A stretch of DNA of 64,000 nt from Cycas panzhihuaensis (lineage: Eukaryota; Cycadophyta), in assembly GCA_023213395.1 (NCBI GenBank), contig CM041465.1, positions 82,219,741-82,283,740 of the forward strand, in the 5' to 3' direction. The notes beneath the pieces were generated by a model that saw only the letters and a list, made by a program, of their open reading frames with translations, was not told the origin of the DNA and ran no database searches. Positions within the stretch are counted from its first letter, which is position 1. Every line of letters starts with the position of its first letter. Shown here one piece after another: positions 12,470-25,190 of the stretch. The position numbers and the translations under genes are program-made.

Positions 12470-13960
12470 AGTCCTATTTCTATCTAAGAATTTAAAACTT
12501 GTCTCTACCAAGGGATTTTATCAGAATATCTACAACTTGGTTTATTATGGGACAATAAGTTAGATCAATCTCTTTGCTTTGCACTTTTTCTCAAATGAAG
12601 TGATGGTGCACTTCTATGTGTTTTATCCATGTATATAAAATAGGATTTTTAGTCAACTTTATTGCACTCTAATTATCACAGAGTAAAGTAGTTGGTCCTT
12701 ATTTTAGTTGGTTCATATCTATTAATAGTTACCTAAGCTAAAGCACTTCACATGTTGTATTGATTATTGATTTATACTCTACTTTAATTGATGAGAGTGC
12801 AATTGTTGTCTACTTTTTGCTATACCAGGAAATGGCAGCTAAGCCCAAGAAGAAGTAGTATCCACCAGTATATCTCCTATCTCCTTTATCTCGAACCCAA
12901 TTAAAATTTCAATATCTAAGTAGTTGAGTTGATTTCCCTTTGGTGTATACCAATTTCATATCAATAACTCCTTTTAGGTATCTAAGTATCCTTTTGGTTG
13001 CTTTCAAATGTTTCATTTTTGGCTCCTATATATATATATCTAGAGACCAAACCTATTGAGTGTAAAATATCAAGTCTTATAGAAGTGAGATAGATTAAGA
13101 TTCTAATTAACTGCCTGTAAAGAGTGTTATTAATAATAGGTTCTCCTCCATCTAAAACTAGATTATAATTTGCTTCTATAGGAGTTACACATCTATTGTA
13201 GTTCTTTATTTTAAATTTAACTAACAAATCTCTAATGTATTTGCTTTGTGATAATGTGATTGAATTCTCATTTTTCTTAACTTCTATTCCTAGATAAGAA
13301 TTCAAGGAGCCTAAATATATCATTTCAAATCCCTTTTCTAATTGGATTTTTATATCTGAGATGAATTTAGTACCATGTCCTGTGAGAATCATGTTATCAA
13401 TATAAACAAAAATAATTAATATTTTCCCATCATTCCTTTTTACATCAAGATTGGAATCAGAACTTCACCTGTGAAATCTATTTTGATACAAATGTTTGTC
13501 CAACTTAGCATACCAAGCTCTGGGATCTTGTTTTAATCTATATAAAGCCTTTTTAAGTTTACATATCAGATGTTCTTGTCCTTACCTAATGTAGCCTTTT
13601 GGTTATTGCATGTAGACTTCTTCCTTCAACTATCTATTTAAAAAGACACTTTTGACATTCAATTGGTAAATCTTCTAGTTGTTTTGTGCTACTAGTATAA
13701 TTATTATTCAGATAGTATTTAGTTTGGCCATAGGAGAGAATGTTTCATCAAAATCAATTTTAGTTATTTGAGTGTATCCTTTTGCTATAAGTCTCACTTT
13801 GAATTTTCCTATTTTGCCATTAGCTCCTTCTTTTACCTTGTATATTCATTTATAATTGACAACTATTTTAATTATAGGTAACTCTACTAAATCTCAAGTT
13901 TGATTTTTGGCAATGGTATACATTTTTGCATTCATTACTGACCTCCATTCAGGGAGTACT
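12470..13960 (-). pseudogene. C1 reverse transcriptase and RNase H, degenerate
   Basis: The open part 12982-13392 contains the C-terminal RT blocks of copia pol: GSLNSYLGIEVKK, SQSKYIRDLLVKF, then the LDILHSIGLVSRY block. Upstream, reading through to about 13960, come the earlier RT blocks, with the active site as FVYIDNM near 13400-13420, where the family has YVDDM; the second Asp is Asn. Downstream to about 12560, RNase H remnants follow, such as TIALSSIKVEYKS and LCDN. In Ty1/copia both enzymes are released from one polyprotein. Confidence 0.8.
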
Positions 13961-14029
13961 ACAATGATTGATGTATCATTTTGGTACTTTCTTCTCCTTT
14001 TTTGGTGCTTCAATGATTGATTCTTTTGA

Positions 14030-14960
14030 TGATTATTCTACTTTTGTGAGAGGAGTAGATTCTAGTTCTTCTAGGTCAGTCTTTGTAGTCACTCTAGATT
14101 CTTCATCAAAAGGTTCCTTTCGAGGCTCTATCTTTAGTACTTCTTCAAATATTTGAATTGAAGATTTGACCTCAGTATGGATTTCTTCATTAAAAATGAC
14201 ATCCCTACTTATATAGATTTTATTAGTTTTAGGATATATGCACTTGTACCCTTTTGAGTTTTTGTTGTATCCAATCATAATACACTCTATGAATTTTGAA
14301 TCAAGTTTTGTCCTATTTTTATCTGGTATGTGAACAAAAGCTTAATTACCAAAGATTCTTAAGTTATTTACATTCAAGCTTTCTTCCTATATATTCTTCT
14401 TCTAGAGTATTCTATTGTAATACTATGGTTAGATACTGATTTATCATATAGCATGTTGTGCTTACTGCTTTAGCCTAGTAAGTTCTTGAAATTTATTTAC
14501 CATGGATCATGTTGTATACCATTTCTATAATGGTCATGTTTTCTCGTTCTGCGATGCTATTGGACTGATGTGTATAAGGAGTTATAAGTTGTCTTCATGT
14601 ACCTTTAGTTTTTTAGTAATCCATAAATTTTTGAAAATATATTCACCCCTATTATTAGATATGATACATTTAATTTTACATCTTAACTCTAATTCTGCTT
14701 CACCCTTAAACTCTTTAAAAGTATCAAATACTCCTGATTTGTTATGAATGAAATATACCCATACTTTCTTAGTGAAATCATCAATGAAGGTTAAAAAATA
14801 TCTGGAGTTATTTATGGAAAGTGGTGTTATAGGACCACATAAGTCTATGTGCACTAATTCTAATTTTTCTTGAGTGTGCCATTCATTTATTCTAAAAGAA
14901 AATTTATGTGGTTTCTTAAATTGACAGCCTTTGCAAACAAAATATTTTGATGAAATGGAA
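14030..14960 (-). pseudogene. C1 integrase, degenerate
   Basis: The segment at 14582-14854 reads MHIDLCGPITPLS, FLTFIDDFTKKVWVY and then CIISNNRGEYI. This is a copia integrase core with the first catalytic Asp in the D-L-C-G-P block; the second, normally in TDNGGEF, is altered to SNNRGEY. The segment at 14033-14278 carries GYKCIYPKTNKIYISRDVIF, the conserved C-terminal block of copia integrases. Upstream, to about 14950, CKGCQFKK marks the zinc-binding part. Confidence 0.8.
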
Positions 14961-16443
14961 AGAATCTCATTAACTATATTTTTTTTTTCAACATTTCTAG
15001 TTTATTCATAGGAAGATGCCCATCCTTAAAATGCCACACTTTATTATCATTAGAATTTATAATAGAGAATGCCTTAACATCCAATTTTGAATCAATAGGA
15101 ATGGATAATAATTTCTAGAAGTCATTGTACTTTACCCCTTTAATAATGATAGCACCATCATTTTTCATATATAATACATAATGCATGCCCTTTTCATCAA
15201 ATGTAGTTCTTATTTTTTTGTTGTTTATTCATGCTACTAAGATGAGGTTCATCTTTAGCCCTGGTATAGGAAGTAGATTACCAATTTTCTTTATACAACC
15301 TTGTAAGTTCACAGTAATGATCCCTATCCTTTGATGTTTAAAGTATACTTATCTCCCAATTCAACTAATTTTTCTAAGGAGTAGGGTTTAATGGATTTGA
15401 ACTAGTCTTCCCTACTTATCATATGATATGACACTCTACAGTCAATATACCACACGTACTTATCTTGAAGATTGGTTAACACAGTAGCAATGAAGGTTGT
15501 TTCTTCTTCTTCTTTATCTAATTACTCTTTACTATAGTTTTTGGGTGGTCTCTTCCCTCTACAAATCTCTACTCTTCGTTGAGGACATTGATATGGGTAG
15601 TGTCCCAACTATCCATAATGGTAACAAACGTCAAATGCATGATATTGGTTTAAGAAGTGTCTAAGTTTTCCACAGTTGAAACATACTTAAAAATCCCTTA
15701 GTGGATACATATAACTATGTCCCCTATTTTCTAAGCATCTTCCTCATGATATAGGTCTAGAATCTAGTGTTTGTCCTCTACCTCTGAATTGACCTTGTTC
15801 TTTAGAGCCTCCTATGTTTAATCTTGTCACAAAGGCATCTTCCAATTTAGTGGTATCTTTATATCTTCTATTTCTTTACTCATGTCTCAATAACATGCAT
15901 GTCTATTCACCAAGAGTCATTTCTTCAATTAAGCCAGTATTGGTTATTGTATTGATGGTCACATCAAAGGCCTTTAGGAGTTTTCTTGCTGCCATTTCTA
16001 CTACTTCCCTTTTAGAGATGTTCACCATGTTACTTAAAAGGTCATTCTAAATTGAAGTGACTTTATGAATGAAGTTAGCTATTATCTCTGTTTCTTTCAT
16101 AAATAATTTGAATAATTCCTCTTTCAAAGTTATAATCCTTGCTCTCTTCTTTTATGCATAATTATTTTTAAATGTTTTTTAAATTTGAGAGAAGGAATTT
16201 AATTTATCAGCATATATCAAAAGATGATCTGAGACTAATATTTTCAAAGTTATTACTCCAAGATTATTTCTTTCTTTCCAGTTTTTCTGGGTATCTCATT
16301 CAGTTTATGATATCTTTTCTTCCCTAATGGTTAACTCCTATGTATTTTTTGCATGCAAAAGGGCTTCTATTTTAATTCTTTAAACATGATAATTATTTCC
16401 AGTTAGTTTATCTACATCATTGAGGCCCAAAATAGAGGATGCC
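14961..16443 (-). pseudogene. C1 gag and protease region, degenerate
   Basis: The start is set by ATG at 16443-16441, reading MASSILGLNDVDKLTGNNY, an N-terminus typical of copia gag. A zinc-knuckle remnant CFNCGKLRHF near 15660-15690 keeps C..C....H but has lost the last Cys; a second one follows (VCYHYG..GHYPYQC). The protease between about 15250 and 15480 is too decayed to place its catalytic Asp. The frame is interrupted many times. Confidence 0.65.
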
Positions 16444-17140
16444 ATGGTTGCATAAATGGAGAGAAGAGTATTGTTTCAGAAATTGACCTAAGAGACCTAG
16501 TTTGTACGGTTATACAGATTTTCATATAGAATCAAAGTTTTATGGAAAAAATAGAAAAGGACCTCAAGTCCAAGATCTCTTAAATGGGTATCCAAATCTA
16601 TAATCAATTTTTTAATATCTATTTTGAATTGAAAGAAAATGAGGCTCAAAGTTCTAAAAATGCACGGTTAGGTTTTTTAAGAAAATCACTCAAATCTTTA
16701 AAAAACATAGGAAAATCACTATAAATTAGTACTTAATCCCTTTCTATTGATAGAGAAAAGGGATTGCAGTAATTATTACCTGGATTTTAAGTGATTTTTT
16801 CTAAAAAGTAAGGATTTTACCTTCAAACTTAGGTGCCTAAAAAAATGGCCAAAACAACTTTGAAATGAACTTAGATTGACTCAATGCAAAAGGAAAGAAT
16901 GATGAGGAGATTAAAATCTATAATCTGGGTAAGTTTGGCATGATTTTAAGCACTTTTAATTTTTAACATTCATACAATCGTATGATTCTGTACACCTATT
17001 GTGTATACTTTCAGAGAGAGATTTAAACTCCTTTGACTATCTTTAATTAATTCTCATACTTGATGGATTAATTTGAGAAAGTGTCTTCTCTTGATTTCCT
17101 ATAATTAAGACCTCCACTGACAAATAGGCTCGACAGCCTA

Positions 17141-17151
17141 CTCTGATACCA
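17141..17151 (-). other. C1 primer-binding site, tRNA-iMet
   Basis: On the minus strand TGGTATCAGAG follows the LTR end TAACA without a gap. It is an exact match to the usual plant copia site. Confidence 0.9.
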
Positions 17152-17359
17152 TGTTAAAATCTAACTCCATAATTGATGAAGAGAAAAATTAGCATTATAT
17201 TATGAGATGAATTCCTCTTTTTATAGATTAGGTTATGTAACCATTAGATAGTTTATTATAACCAATCATGTGCATTATATTTACATTAAGTATAATAAGG
17301 GTTTAATTACATTACCCCCTTCTCTTAATAATCCTAAGATAAATTATTATACTTTATTA
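17152..17359 (-). repeat. C1 5' LTR
   Basis: It pairs with 12241-12443. The plus strand runs from TGTTAAAATC to ACTTTATTA, and the duplicated target GAGGA (17360-17364) follows directly. Confidence 0.85.
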
Positions 17360-17364
17360 GAGGA

Positions 17365-18490
17365 GTATCAACCATGGTCTCTACAATAGCCATGCCTTTC
17401 TTAGATTTTCTATTGATTATTTGAAAGTTAAATTCTTATAGTAATAAGGACTATTTGCCTAATCATCCAGTAAGATTGGTCTTGGTAAGTAAATATCTAA
17501 TAGAATTAGATTAGATAATAAGATGCACCTTATTCCCAAGAAGATAGTGCCATACCTTCTTAAAAGTAAATATTAAAGCAAGAAAATCCTTTTTAGGAAG
17601 AGGATAATGAAGTTCAATGGCCACTAAAGTCCTACCAATAAAATAGATCGTTCATTCTTTACCAAAATCGTCTTCTTACACCAACACACTAGCTAATGAT
17701 TCCTCTATAGAGGAAGTGTATAAGATAAAAGGTTTATCAAACCTTGGTGGAACAAGCATAGGTGTTGAGATTAAGGCTTGCTTCAATTTATCAAAAGACT
17801 CTTGAACTCAAGAAGTCCATTATAATTCAATATCTTTCTTTAAGATATTCATGATAAGCTTGGCATCTAGAGTAAAATTGGCAATAAAATGTTTTAAAAG
17901 GCCCTACATGAAAGGAAGTGTAGGCATCACTCAAACGATCTAATAGCAAAGGCCATGTAACAATCAACTAAAATCATCATCTTTCAAATATTATTCTTCT
18001 TAAGTCATAGACATGATCATGTCTTTTATGAGAAAGAACAAGCATATTATCTATGTATATAGCAATAATATTACTAATTAGATCATGAAATATATAAACC
18101 ATCACTCTTTGATAAGTAGCACCATCATTTTTCAATCCAAAAGGAATAACCTTGTAAAAGAAAGTACCCCAAGGAATAGTAAATATAGCCTTATGATGAT
18201 CTTAAGGTAAGATGGAGATCTAATTGTAACTAGAAAAGCTATCCATAAGGGACATCACCTCAAAACTAGTCGTTTGATCCCAAATCTGATCAAGAAAAGG
18301 GAGAGGAAAATTATCCTTGGGACAAGCATCATTAATATCTTAGAAGTTGATGCAAATTTAGATTAAACCATTTTTCTTCACAACTAGAACTATATTAGAA
18401 ATCCATTAAGAATAATCCATACTCTTAGTGAATCTGGTTCTTAATAATTTCTCTACTTCTTGTTTGATATTAATAGAAAGACGTGGATGA
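17365..18490 (-). pseudogene. T1 reverse transcriptase and RNase H, degenerate
   Basis: Minus-strand translation through stops gives the gypsy RT series: NDACPKDNFPLPF, SLMDSFSSYN, TIPWGTFFYKVIPFGLKN, GATYQRVM, then the active site YIDNMLV near 18030, where the second Asp of the usual YxDD has become Asn. The RNase H linked to RT follows, with ASVLVQEDD, TIYFIGRTLVAIE and NRKSKKGM, ending next to the C1 insertion. The same blocks occur in T2 (47234-48562) and T3. Confidence 0.8.
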
Positions 18491-19863
18491 ATTGGTCATT
18501 ATTTTTGGTATTTAGGTTTAATGCCAGGAGTAACAATGATACTGTGTTTAACGACTTAGGGATCAATACCATGTATATTATTATAGTCCCAAGTAAAAAC
18601 TAAATGGAACTCATGAAAGAGATCCTTAAATTGAGTGATCTCTTGAGAACTAAAACTAACTCCCAACTTAATAATCTTAAGAGTATCACCTAGTTATAAG
18701 TCAACATCTATAATTTTCTCTATGAGTATAGAATTTTCCTCTTTAAAGTATGGACGAGAAGGCTCTATAAGAGAAACTATCTCTTGAGGTCGAGAATGAT
18801 CGACTAGTGGTGAGTCAAGTCATATTACCTTTGAAAAACCCAACCTATCATGTCTAGAGGGAAGATTAGAAGATTATCTCCCTAGATGTTTAAGAATCAC
18901 CTCGTCATTTTCAAAGTGATCTAAGTAAAAAAGATTAATAAGGAGTAAATTATTTGGTAGATCAGTAGACAAATAAGAGGTTTAAAATGTAAGAAATAAT
19001 CAACCAAAGAGTCTAGATAGGTGGGAATAAACTCAATAATTAAAGAAACTTGAGAGAAAGGAATGGACCTATCAATAAATTCCCAAGTTGATATAAAGGT
19101 TTATTCAAATTCCTAATGATAAGAAGGGCAATCATAATTAGACAAAGACATTAAGATGAGGGATGATGGAGAAGCATCAATCAAAAGAATAAGAAGGAAA
19201 GAAAATAGTAGAAACCAAATTCACTTCTCGTACTCAATTAGAGGAATTCTTATTCCTTTGAAAAGTATCATGTGAATTGGTAACTTCATCATTTAACTCT
19301 AAGTCTGGGTGTCTATGTAAAGACATCTTTTTCTCATGCCTATTTAACCATGTAAGAAAAATATAAGACTGAGAGAGAAGAGGTGTAGCATTAATAGGCA
19401 TATAATATGGAAAAGAAATTATATGATTAATTGAAGGATTAATCATAATGGGAAAAACTAAAGTATTTTTTATTGAAGGTAAATATAAGACCTATGAGAA
19501 ATATACTTCAAATAGAGAGGGGAACATTTATATCAATAATTTCACTCATAGGCATTTCCTCACAATATGTAACATAATGTAAAGTTATTTCTTCATCATA
19601 AGAAGAAGAGGAAATTGAAGATTGATAATTCAAACCCAAAGATCGAGGAGTAGATGAAGAACCTAGTGAAATAAGCACAATTTCCACCAAATCAATGTCC
19701 TTTACTTCTCCCTGAGGAGGAGGAGTTTCAATGGCAAAGTATTAGCCTAAACCTAATAATTTAAAGAAATACTCTAAAGAGCTAGATGATTCACCAGGAT
19801 TAGGAAAGGTCTCAACAAGTGGGATTGACTATTTAATGGGTTTTGATTTTTATTTTACAATCT
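18491..19863 (-). pseudogene. T1 linker between protease and RT, degenerate
   Basis: This corresponds in position to the poorly conserved protease-RT linker of T2 (48600-49500) and T3 (36750-37790). Short open frames occur at 19508-19690 and 19234-19446; the first contains SSYDEEITLHYVTY. No enzyme motif is visible. Confidence 0.5.
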
Positions 19864-20256
19864 TTAATTGTCCTTCATGGTTAAACCTAAGTTAACCAAG
19901 AAGGAAAGAATAAACAATAACCATTTGGGAGATCCATGGTTTTCCCAAAAGGATGTTGTATTTAAAATCAAGATAATGTTCAATTTAGTCAAGACTGTCT
20001 TTTCTTCTAAAGCCAGGGGAAGAGTGACTTGACTAAGGAGAACTTTTTGATTTTTATTATATCCATAACAAATCCACTCATATGGGTTAAAGGTCAAAAT
20101 TTTTAGATCCTTAACAAGATAAAGAGGGGTTACATTAATGGATGATCCCTCATTAATGATGACACATTTAATGTTAATGTCATCCTTAATTATCTCAATA
20201 TAAAATGGAGGTATGTCATTTGGAGCATGAGTGGTATGATTAGGCAAGGTGTACAA
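19864..20256 (-). pseudogene. T1 aspartic protease
   Basis: A 130-codon open stretch with KCVIINEGSSINVTPLYLV, the active-site loop of a retropepsin in which the catalytic Asp (expected before EGSS or NGSS in Tat proteases) reads as Asn. A later FWENHGSPKWL corresponds to the conserved LGQPWLDQ-type block of T2. It would have cut the gag-pol polyprotein. It is followed in frame by the linker and RT. Confidence 0.7.
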
Positions 20257-20699
20257 GTCAAAAGAAATTGTAGAAGTGGATGAAGAGACTATAACAAGAA
20301 CTCCTAATGTATCAAATAAGAGCTAACATTGCTTAGGGTAATACTATAGCAAATCTATGACTAAAATACTAGCAAGATAGTCTTTAACTCATTGAAAAAA
20401 AAGAATGATCCATCCTTTATATTAGAAGGAATGGATCTAAACCTGATGAGACATGGACGTACAAGAGATAAAGAGTTAGGGTTCTTTTCTATCAAATCAT
20501 CACGTGATTTAGATGGACATACACTCTTTATTATCTCCACTATATTAATTATTCTCTTAATCTCACCACCTTTAGGAGATAGGTGAGTTTGGTTATTAGT
20601 TCATTTTGTCAAAGGATTAGGGGGAGTAGTAGTCTTCTTTGATGGATTAGAACCAAAAGGCTCATCTTTATCATCTTGAACCTATTTTTCCTTACCCTT

Positions 20700-22456
20700 G
20701 TCATCTTTATTTCCTTTATACTTCTATTAAGGTAAGGGGTCCTTATGAATCATTTGATCTTGAGATGTCTTAGAAGGACAGTTTGGTTGAACATTTATAT
20801 TTTGTGTTATGGTTTGGACTATATGACATTCACTTATATCATGGGTGTCTATTTGATGGTAAGAACACCACTTAGTCTTTCTGAAAGAAGGAGGGAGTAG
20901 AGGAGGAGTTTATTTCCTTCTTTCAGTAAGATGAATTACTTTCATCTCCTAAGAGGGTTGATTTTAAGAAGGACCATCAATACGCATCTTAATATTGATT
21001 GTAAACTCCAATGATCTAATGGTGGAAGTTAAGTGATCATAGGTGGTCTCAAGATGCAAAGTCTTAGTTGTTTGAATGGTGTCTTTAGAAGGAATAGATT
21101 TTTCCAACCTTCTTAATACTTGCCTGAATTTTAAAAGTTTCTAAATCCAAACAACGATCAACAACTTCTTTATAGATTTAAGGACCAAGCATGAGTGCTT
21201 CAAGATATACGTGTGGCCTAAAAGCATTAGTAAACATATCAAAAAAGAGATTATGATCAAGACGTAAATGACAAGCATGTCCTTGGTCTTGAAACTTTCT
21301 CATAAAATCCCTAAAAGTTTCAATGTGATTTTTCTTGATGACCAAAAGAGACTTGATGCTAGATTTAAAAGGTATCGCTACATCAAAATAGTTGATAAAA
21401 GAATCAACTAATTATTGAAATGAGAGAACAAAAGTTGAAGGAAGTCAATAAAACCATTTCAAGGCATCACCTTAAAGTGATTTGAGAAATAAATATATCA
21501 TGGCATAATCATACGACATGAAATCTACACAAGCAAGTGCAAATGCTTAAATATGAGAAGTTGGCTCTTGGGAGGAGTCATCCAAAAATTTAGGTAACTC
21601 AAGAAGGAAATGAGGCATCAAGGATGATAGGACCTCACATGGAAAAGGAGAATTCATATAGTCTAGAAAATGTTTCTTTGGCCTTAATGTGGTTATACAT
21701 TAGGGCATGGATGATGGATGTGGACTGGTAGAAGGGGTGGGTTGTTGTTATTAAGGAAAAGAATGGGATGGAAGAGTAGATGAAGGATTAAACCAAGCTA
21801 TAGGATTAACCACATAATTGGTTTATGGCATAGGATATTGAGGAAGAACAAGATTGAATGAAGGAAAGGAGGTTGGTTGTGGGATGGGTCTAGGAACCTA
21901 AGATGAGGAGGTAGGATTAGAAAATCCTATAACTTGAGATTGACTAACTAAAGCATAAGGATAAATAGGATGAGTATGAGGAACATGTTAGGAAGAAGAG
22001 AATATAATAAGTTCTCTAGGAGAAGAAATGTGAGGTCTAATACCTTGTGGGATAACTAAATGAGATATGTTAACTAATAATTAATTTGAAGATACAACAA
22101 GGTGGGAAGAGGCTACCCTAATAGGATGGGAACAAATAAGTTATGGATTTGTTTCATTCATAATAAGATGGGTGTGCTTAAGTAGGAAGTATTTCTTCTT
22201 ATGTAGAAGAAGAATTTATGAAAGAAGCATTACTATGAAATTAAGAGGGCTCTGGGTACCATTGCTCCACAGGTATTTCATATAGTTGGGTTGAATCTTC
22301 GGGGGAATAGACATAAGCATTGTATACATGATGTTCTAAAGAATTAACATAGGAAGATAAAACTTCATGAGTGAAATATGAGGGTTATATTTGAAAATCA
22401 AGCAGAAGACCTTAAAGTCTTAAGGATCACCTTGGGGTAGGTGTTATAATTTCCAT
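20700..22456 (-). pseudogene. T1 gag, degenerate
   Basis: The probable start is the ATG at 22456-22454, 28 nt inside the primer-binding site, at the same relative position as in T3. The N-terminal part is proline-rich. From about 21660 down to 21040 comes the retrotransposon gag domain: ACVDFMSYDYAMIYLFLKSL, GDALKWFY, FINYFDVA and QDQGHACHLRL, followed by a zinc motif KWCSYHQIDTHDISEC near 20870. That motif is the Cys-x2-His-x5-His-x4-Cys variant seen in Tat gags. Several stops. The same blocks are in T3 at 35000-35540. Confidence 0.75.
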
Positions 22457-22483
22457 CACTTTAAATAAGAAAATAAATGGCAC

Positions 22484-22501
22484 TCCCCAGTATGGTCGCC
22501 A
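22484..22501 (-). other. T1 primer-binding site
   Basis: On the minus strand TGGCGACCATACTGGGGA follows the 5' LTR after a 6-nt spacer. T3 has the same first 12 bases and T2 a version with two G-to-A changes. The complement ends GGTCGCCA, so the primer is not initiator tRNA-Met. I cannot name the tRNA from memory with confidence. Confidence 0.75.
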
Positions 22502-22507
22502 AAAAGA

Positions 22508-24795
22508 TAGCATGCTTCAATTGGACCTAGACCAAGTGTCTCTTAACTAGTATTATGTTTCCTCTATTTCAAGTATAAACCAAGAGATAAGAAGGATATA
22601 GGAACCTAAGAGACCACCTTTGCCAACTCCTGAGAAGGAGTCTCCACCTGGTTATGTCATTTAGCTAAGATATGAATGAAGCAATGAAAGGCTAGGATGT
22701 AAAGGGGGTGGTAGAATCTACTAGCCTACACAATCAGATGGAGGAGTTTTGAGTTCAAGATTACACTAATAATATATCTTGTGTCTTTCTTAGAGATTCC
22801 CTTCCTCCTATTCTTTCAATCTTTTAAGTTTTACTAAATAAAGTAAGAGGTGTTAGGTGATGGAAAGTTTTGTTTTCTCAATTTTTTTTATTTATATATT
22901 TTTTAATGAAATGCAATCATAAAAGAAAGCAATGAAATGAAAAGATCTAACCACCTTCTTTTCAATTGCAAGTAAAAAACCAATCATATATACAATGTCT
23001 TTTTTATTTTTTTTTTAATAAAAATAAATCCCACTAAGAATAAAAAAGAAATTATTTCCTCCAGATGCAAAACACACCTTTTAAACAAGGAAAACTAGCA
23101 TGAAATGCAACTAACATAACATGCAACTATATGTGCGATTTGATGAATGATCAAATAACGTGTGATAGTTCTATAATATTTCTTTTCTCAATCACATGCT
23201 ATTTTCTTCTTCAGAGAATGATTTCAAGAGAAAAGAGAGATCTCGAAGATATATTTATTATTATGAATGATATTGAAACCATAAATATTGTATGCAGTCA
23301 ACCATAACCAAATCACCATACATGAGTAAGAAATAGATAGGAAAATAGAGAGATTCTATCACAAATGGAGTCTTTTAGACACTATAGGATCCTTGAATCT
23401 CATGGAATCTAATCACAACATAAATATATCATTCATACATTCAAATTTATTTCCTTAAACAAGAAGAAATGAAGAGAATGAAGTCAAATAAGACAACACT
23501 AGCAATTTTCTGCAATCTTTGATCTATTAATGAATTGCTGCCTTAGAATGGCTTTCTCTCTTTTAAATATGATCAAACTTCATTAAGTTTTGCTTTAAAA
23601 ACAATAAGGAAAAGAAGAAAATATAAGAAAAATCATCTCAATAATAGCCACAAATAAGCAAAGGTGAAACTAGATCTCTTGGGGACTTAAACAACTAAAA
23701 AAAGAATGGGAGAAAGTAGTTATCTCTATAGTGAAAAGATGATCATTCTTCACAATAGTCTATCTCTTTTCTTCCCATAAAGGGCTGACCTTTCAACTAA
23801 GTTTCCCAAGGAAAAAATATGAATGAAAGTATCTCAAATATCAACAAATTACAAAAGGTCATTAAAAGAATTAGGGAATCTCAAGAAACCATAATAGGAA
23901 ATATCTTACCAAGAAAAGAAGTTTGAAACTAAAAAAACTTGTAAGAAGCCATATACTTTAAAAGCATCAACCATCAAGATTCATGTAGTAGAAAATTAGC
24001 AAATAAAGCTTCAAATTTCTTCCTTTAGGCTTCACTTTCTCTTCAAAATAGTTCTCTGAATAATAGTAGAAAAATCTCTCAAACACTCAAGAAGCATACC
24101 CTAAAACTTGATCTCTGACTCATCAAATCATGAATGATATAATATCATGGGATTTCTAATAGTCTTTGGAATGAATGGGGTAGGTTCCCATCAAATCTAG
24201 GTAGTGGCATATAAAAACTAACACGCTAAAAAAAATTACATGCATGATAGTCAAAAACATGATCAGTCATATTTTATGAGCAACGAAAAACGTTACTTTA
24301 CTAATAAAATATAATGGATCATGTTTTTAGTAGAAGTAAAAATATGACAAGTCAAGAGATGAAAATTATTCACTAAAAAGTCTAAAAGTCATATTTTTAT
24401 TAAAAATAAGAACTAAAAATACTTGATCAATGGAAAAATAACCTAAAGAGGATGAAAACTTTAAGCTCAAGCCCAAAAATAATGAACAAGAGATCATTAA
24501 AAAAAAAAAAAGTGAAATGAAGATAAAAGTAAATGAATGCTTTAAAAGACATTTGAGTTAGAATGATCACGAAGAGAGATCTAATGGCCATAGTTATTAC
24601 TCATCGATAGGTGAAAGAACAAACAACCATTATCATTCAACATACATCATCGATAAAATCAATTTAACATTTCATCAAAACATGAATTAATACAACATAA
24701 AACAAAACCTTAAATCAATTATTTTCACATGAAACAATATAAGAGACCTACTAAAAGTGATAAAGATGAGTGAAAGGCCAAGTTTTGGTGAAACA
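22508..24795 (-). repeat. T1 5' LTR
   Basis: The partner of 3248-5508, about 2.29 kb. On the plus strand it begins TAGCATGCTTCAATTGG (TG has become TA) and ends GGTGAAACA. The target copy ATCAA follows at 24796-24800. Confidence 0.9.
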
Positions 24796-24800
24796 ATCAA
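24796..24800. repeat. Target-site duplication of T1, right copy
   Basis: ATCAA, the exact partner of 3243-3247. Confidence 0.85.
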
Positions 24801-24802
24801 GT

Positions 24803-25178
24803 TGTTCACATCTTAACATTTATTATTCAATGATTTCTAAGCATAATACATACTTGATTCATGACTATTCTAATAGTGATTACTTCATGATCTTCATCTA
24901 GTTGATTGTGGATGGTCATGAACTCTTTGTTCTAAATATTTAAGGCTCTATTATATGAAGAATTTATTCATCCTTACAAGGATATTTCATAGAGGATATT
25001 TTCCTTGTATTTTATAAGGCTTTACCATACTAAATCTAGTAGAAATATCATATGTTTATTTGTCTACTCTTGTTATTTACTTTTAACATTTGGTGTTCAC
25101 ACTTAAGAATATAGCAACCATTTGATCTTGATCTTTTTCATCATGGTACTATAGATGCCATGATATATATTCTCAACA
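24803..25178 (+). repeat. Probable copia-type LTR remnant
   Basis: It ends ATTCTCAACA directly before TGGTATTAGAGG (25179-25190), a tRNA-iMet primer site with one change, so this is the 3' end of a plus-strand 5' LTR. The left boundary at TGTTCACATC is a guess: T1 inserted two bases away, and the LTR could have begun left of T1. No second copy was found in the window. Confidence 0.45.
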
Positions 25179-25190
25179 TGGTATTAGAGG
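25179..25190 (+). other. Primer-binding site, tRNA-iMet type
   Basis: TGGTATTAGAGG after CAACA. It gives a plus-strand orientation to the decayed interior that follows. Confidence 0.55.

Larger units (their letters stand above)
12241..17359 (-). mobile_element. C1: Ty1/copia retrotransposon nested in T1
   Basis: A 5.1-kb element with LTRs of about 203 and 208 bp, a tRNA-iMet primer site, a polypurine tract and remains of gag, integrase, RT and RNase H in copia order (integrase before RT). It is flanked by a perfect 5-bp duplication. It interrupts T1 between RNase H and integrase, so it is younger than T1. It carries many stops and frameshifts, and its RT active site has Asp changed to Asn, so it cannot encode its own movement. 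Confidence 0.9.
3248..24795 (-). mobile_element. T1: Tat-like Ty3/gypsy retrotransposon with nested copia
   Basis: A complete but decayed element of about 21.5 kb, of which 5.1 kb is nested copia C1. Minus-strand order is 5' LTR (22508-24795), primer-binding site, gag, protease, RT, RNase H, [C1], integrase, a second RNase H, an antisense PMD-like gene on the plus strand, polypurine tract and 3' LTR (3248-5508). LTRs over 2 kb, a second RNase H and an extra ORF region near the 3' end point to the Tat branch of gypsy. Over the first 90 or so aligned bases the LTRs match at roughly five in six positions, so the insertion is old. All domains carry stops. Confidence 0.85.
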
